64,000 bases of DNA. It comes from Agroathelia rolfsii (lineage: Eukaryota; Basidiomycota; Agaricomycetes; Amylocorticiales; Amylocorticiaceae). The stretch is taken from the NCBI GenBank assembly GCA_018343915.1, contig JABRWF010000003.1:1240001-1304000 (forward strand), in the 5' to 3' direction. Below are positions 59,835 to 64,000 of this stretch, one piece after another; position 1 is the stretch's first letter; each line of letters begins with the position of its first letter. The position numbers and the translations under genes are program-made. The notes under the pieces were generated by a model. That model made no database searches. It was not told the origin of the DNA and was given only the letters and a program-made list of their open reading frames with translations.

Positions 59835-62800
59835 TCGGTGGATGAACGGGATTCACGAGGTAAAGTTCTCCTCGCCAACCTTCTACCGCAATTGCTCGAG
59901 AGCTTTGTGCAAAGCATATGCCGCCTCGCCATTACTAGTCTTCTGATTATGAGCTACAAGATACCTGTAGAATCCTTTAGCGACGACCGGCGCATCCTGA
60001 TCTCTGATGCACCACATCGTACCAATAACGGTATGATACCCACTCATCAGCATTCCTGCTGCAAGATGGACCGTTTCCTCCGGCAGTGCCTCGTGGCCTG
60101 CGGCCGTCCGACATGCAGATAGAAAAGCGAGCCTAGCATGAATTGAATAATGGTACGAAGATCTAGAGGCCCGTCGTAAAGCATGAATGCACTGGTCATT
60201 GGATGGCTTTTGCTCTGTACACCATGACAAGCGAGGTGTATCCAGCTGGATTCTTTCATTTGTTCTAGAACAGTTGCCCGAATCGCGCTAGAATCATTCA
60301 GCCAAGCGAAGTGCTTCGAGTATATCCGAGTTCGAATCATTTCTACTTCAGTAACTGTTCCGGGAAGTGGGCTCTGTTTAGGTGTACTGGGTTGCGATAC
60401 AGCGAGGAGCCTACGAAACTCAGATGTATCAACTTCCTCTAACGATAAAGACAGGGTCGATAGACTAGGCGCATAGGAAGAGACGAAATAGTTGAACGCT
60501 TTGGTACTAGCAGTGATATGTGGGCTGTAGTAGCCTGCAGTGTGTAGAGGCAAGAATGCAAGGGGCTCTGTAACACACCAGGTGATACGCGGTAGTATGT
60601 CACTTGAAAGCAAAGGCTATAAAAGGATTTATTTTATCTAAAATGGGCGAGCAAATAGAAGTCATACCACATATTTCAGCCTTTTAATAATAGGCTCGAC
60701 AATATCACTCCAAAGCACATGAAGAATACGTCGCATCCTTAGTGATTGGAATACCGGCCTTGAAGCACGAGCCTGAGTACCGACATCATTGTCACTACTC
60801 AGAGCGCGTGCTTCCCAAAGTTCCGATTCTTCTTGAGATCGCTCGTTATTTGATGACGCCAGACCGGGTAGATCACCTAGGGAAGATTTTCGGGCTCCCC
60901 TGCCAGCTAGAGTCTTGGATAAAAGAATATGGACATGTTGGATCTTGTCCAACGTGGCTGAAATCAAATGTAAATGATCTAGCTTGGGAAAATTTCCATC
61001 ATATTGAAGAATGAGCGCATCACAACGACTTTCTTCGAGGTTGACAACGTCAACAGGACCAAGCCTTGCGGCAAGAAAAGCTTCTCTAGTTTCTTCGGCT
61101 GCAAGAAATCTTCATATCCGGAGCATTGACGAACTCTATCAATTAGATTCTCCCATTCTTCCGTAAGTCGTCTATGAGTTTGAAAACGTTCCTCTTGGGA
61201 AAATTGACTGAGCGAATAGATATCAGTGCTGGTATATGCGTTCATATAATTGTTTGATTCCTCTAATTGACGAGAAACATGCACCATGGAAGCGGCAAGA
61301 TTTGGGTGATCATGACAAAGGACATCCATAGGCGTACGGCGACGAAGCATTTGACCCCAGACAATCGAGCGGTCTTGTTCAAACCATTCCAAGGCGAGGT
61401 CAGGAGAGCCAAAGGAGCATGCAACCGCAGTTGCATGATTGACAGCGGCAGTAATAGAAATTATATCCGCATATCTATGATTTATCGGGCTTCCCAGCCA
61501 AGCAACGCGAGGGATGAGTACTATGGTCACTCGACATACATGTAGTGCGGATAGATAAGTGTCCTGACGATTGGACGAGCCCTTTGAAGCTAATGTAGCC
61601 CAGTGACGGGCTGATGCAAGCCGTACGTGGGGAGATCCGGAGGGCGCCATGACGGAAGTTGAAAAAGAAAGTATAGCCTTTTCCAAGTCATGTGGATTGG
61701 AGTAAGAATCGAACCTGTGCCTAAATAAACTGCCCAGTTTGTGAAAACGACTACTTTTAAAAAAGTGATTATCAGGCGTCAGATCAGTGGCATACTGATA
61801 TAGCACAAGTGTTCGGTCAATATCTACTGGTTCGCTCAGTCTTCCAAACCTCACGACAAGAGTCTCCAAGAGCAGTTAAGGAGCTGGGTTTCTTGGGGTG
61901 ATTGTTGGGCGTAAGATTGACGGCCAATCTGAGAGTTGCTATTGGCTCATCAAGGTCAGCCATTAGATCGCATCGCTTGAATCGACTGCACAACGAAAGC
62001 CCTAAATTGTGCAAACGAGAGGGTTTTTAGGGTGGCTATTAGGCGTAAGGTTGAAAGCATGTAGCTGTGATAAAACCGCCTGATTTATGTCGTCCATCTG
62101 GTCCAGTTGCCTAAATCGAATAAAATACGAGCTTCCGAGGCTATCTGTGCAGCGAGGTTTATGGGCATGATCATCAGGTAGAAGATTTACGGCACGCTGT
62201 TGTATCAGGATATCCTGATTCACGTCCGCGATCTCGCCAAGCCGCATAAATCGTTCGCGCAAGGGGGTACCTAGATTCTTTGAAATGTCGGGTTTGCTGG
62301 TATGGCCGTCAGACGTAAGATTAACGGCCTTCCACAGCGCTGAGACTGCCCGATCGATGTCTGCCGCTTTGCCAAAACGCCCGAAAGGTTGGATTAATGA
62401 GCACCCTAGATTGTTCAGGCTATTAGCGGCACCTGGATGGTCGTCGAGCGTAAGGTCGGCGGCTTGCTGATGGGCATCAACAGCCTGGTCAATATCTGTA
62501 ACCTCGCCATACCGATCGAACCGACTAAGCAGCGAGTTTCCCAGATTGTTCAGGAAACTAACTTTCAGAGAATTACCATCGGGTGAGAAATCAACGGATT
62601 GCCTTTGAACCATGATGGCCTGATCAATATCCGCGGGTGTGCCAAGGTATTCAAACCGCCTGCGCAATGAAACACCCAAGCTGTTTAAACGATCAAGTCG
62701 ATCGAGACTGCTGTGGTCGCCGGGTGTATTAGCGACAGATTTCTGTTGCAGAGATACAGCGATATCGATATCTACCGCCTTTTCTGATAGCTCAAAACGG

Positions 62801-63270
62801 ATTGCCAGCGAGCGTTCAAGAGCGTCCAATAATCGAGATTCAATGGAAACTCCTTCTGGGACGAGTTCAATTACTTCTTGCTCGAGTGAAATCGCCCGCT
62901 CCAAATCTGCGTGATCTCCTGATCGTTGATACCGATGCTTCAATGATGCCGCAAGGTTACATATTGCATAAGGCTTGAGGAAATACTTCCCCTTCGGTAA
63001 CACTTTGATTGACTCCTCCATGAAGAAAATCGACATATTGAGATCATTGATATCTCTAGATTTCTGACATTTCCCCAAAAATAAAAACGCCTTTCCCGTA
63101 GGATGCCTGCGAGTATCTCTAATTTACGTATTCATGAGTCCAGTCATGTATTATTCGTTTTTCAAAATGGTATTCACTTACCCGGTTTTCTTACGCTACC
63201 GTTTTGCAATAGTTGGGTTATCAACCTGAAGGTCATGTAGTTCGCGGGTTGGAACGTCGATACCAGACAT
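59835..63270 (-). pseudogene. Decayed TPR-CHAT gene (copy F) with several frameshifts
   Basis: A full-length TPR-linker-CHAT order can be followed, but not in one frame. Frame changes occur near 63075 (before the first TPR), near 62025 (in an A run), near 61855, near 61075 (before the linker's end) and near 60145, where residues between LRTI and HARLAFLSAC are lost. Two stop codons break the last 20 residues (near 59885 and 59850). A first exon from 63270 would also contain a stop. The conserved intron is still seen as GTATGA to TTTTATAG around 60663-60615. His of HLACHG remains; the Cys motif reads FLSACRTA, still with Cys. The gene is most likely dead. Confidence 0.82.
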
Positions 63271-63872
63271 TGTGCGGCACTTAAGATATCGAAAAATCGA
63301 ATTGTTGTCGTGGTGCCATACTGAAACCTATTTCACATACCAGATACGAGGGTAAGAGGCTCCAGAAGATAGTGATTTTTATTGTACCAGGGGATTCAAA
63401 TACTTGGGAGCTGGGCTGTGTGAATTTATCATTCTGTGCTTTCCTGTTACTAATGGATACCAATAAGATAAAGGCAATAATGTAGTGAGCATAACCCCAA
63501 GAGTTTAACTTACAAAGGACTGCTAATGGGCGCTGCCGCCACATCCAAGCTGATGATGAAAATGTTTTCTCTTAGTAACCAGGCTGGACCATTGTTGATA
63601 TCTCAATATTGAATCCTGACTCACTAGAAACGACCAGAAAAAAACACCAGGGAATTGCTATCGCTATTATCATGTAAAAATTCCTCAAACCATGTGTTTT
63701 TTCAATTGCAGATCCGACACACACCGGCGATTACAAGTGGGGGATTCATTATCCAAAAGAAAATTAGTATACGACAAAACACCATAAGCGTCTAGAGTAA
63801 GAAAAAAAAAAAGTGCGTCCTCGAAAAAGAAAAAAAGCACCAACATCAAACAACCCCCTTCCCCTTTATCAA
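63271..63872. other. Spacer before the last partial gene
   Basis: No gene recognised. The minus-strand frames 63281-63544 and 63685-63876 have no family resemblance, and the latter overlaps the 3' end of the next gene in a different frame. A-rich runs near 63800-63830 probably belong to that gene's 3' flank. Confidence 0.5.
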
Positions 63873-64000
63873 TCAATCCCTCACAGGCTTGCCGGCATTG
63901 TTCAGCCTATTCCGAACCCTCTCGCCCATCTCCTTAGCAGCCTTGCGCGTGCCAGCACCTCCAGCCCACCCACGGGCCTGCAGCCACCTAACGAGCTTGG
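63873..64000 (-). CDS. 3' end of an unidentified gene (partial, cut by the window edge)
   Basis: The last 42 codons of a minus-strand frame end in TGA at 63875-63873. The visible product reads KLVRWLQARGWAGGAGTR, then KAAKEMGERVRNRL, and ends NAGKPVRD. It is GC-richer than the spacer beside it, basic and helix-like. The remainder lies outside the window, so I cannot name the family. Confidence 0.6.
   Translation of the reverse strand, partial: KLVRWLQARGWAGGAGTRKAAKEMGERVRNRLNNAGKPVRD

Overview
The window is eukaryotic and most probably from a mushroom-forming basidiomycete (Agaricomycetes). Genes carry many short introns (about 50-60 nt) with GT-AG or GC-AG borders. Two families typical of basidiomycetes dominate the accessory parts: TPR-CHAT proteins, and multi-pass membrane proteins with an N-terminal DUF6533-type domain. 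Between them lie ordinary fungal housekeeping genes. No bacterial, phage or CRISPR feature is present.

Layout. (1) 1-23.4 kb, accessory: three tandem minus-strand TPR-CHAT genes (2186-5723, 12095-15768, 17002-20399) and a decayed fourth copy (21510-23331), separated by long stretches without recognisable genes. (2) 24-36 kb, core block: bmt2 (25S rRNA adenine methyltransferase, minus), spe2 (S-adenosylmethionine decarboxylase, plus), hap2/NF-YA (minus), tho1 (SAP-domain RNA-binding protein, plus) and an FXFG nucleoporin (plus). (3) 36.7-37.5 kb: a 709-bp foldback element with 320-bp arms. (4) 37.7-55.8 kb: six tandem minus-strand DUF6533-type membrane protein genes, interrupted between the third and fourth by the core gene rei1 (plus) and a 50-residue small-protein gene (minus). 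(5) 57.8-63.3 kb: two more TPR-CHAT relatives, one TPR-only and one a frameshifted pseudogene. The last 128 bases hold the 3' end of a further minus-strand gene.

How the genes may work together. The core genes serve ribosome biogenesis (Bmt2, Rei1), polyamine synthesis (Spe2), CCAAT-box transcription (Hap2) and mRNP/nuclear transport (Tho1, nucleoporin). Two CCAAT boxes in identical 12-bp contexts lie in the short divergent hap2-tho1 promoter, which suggests Hap2 autoregulation. The TPR-CHAT genes keep the His and Cys of the caspase-like CHAT fold. One of them has a TPR array made of almost identical 135-bp units, the pattern known from fast-evolving fungal recognition receptors. A role in recognition or programmed cell death is an inference, not something the sequence shows.

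Coordinates of spliced genes were built by hand from reading frame, splice motifs and agreement between paralogues. Exon borders of the membrane protein genes are given only where I checked them.
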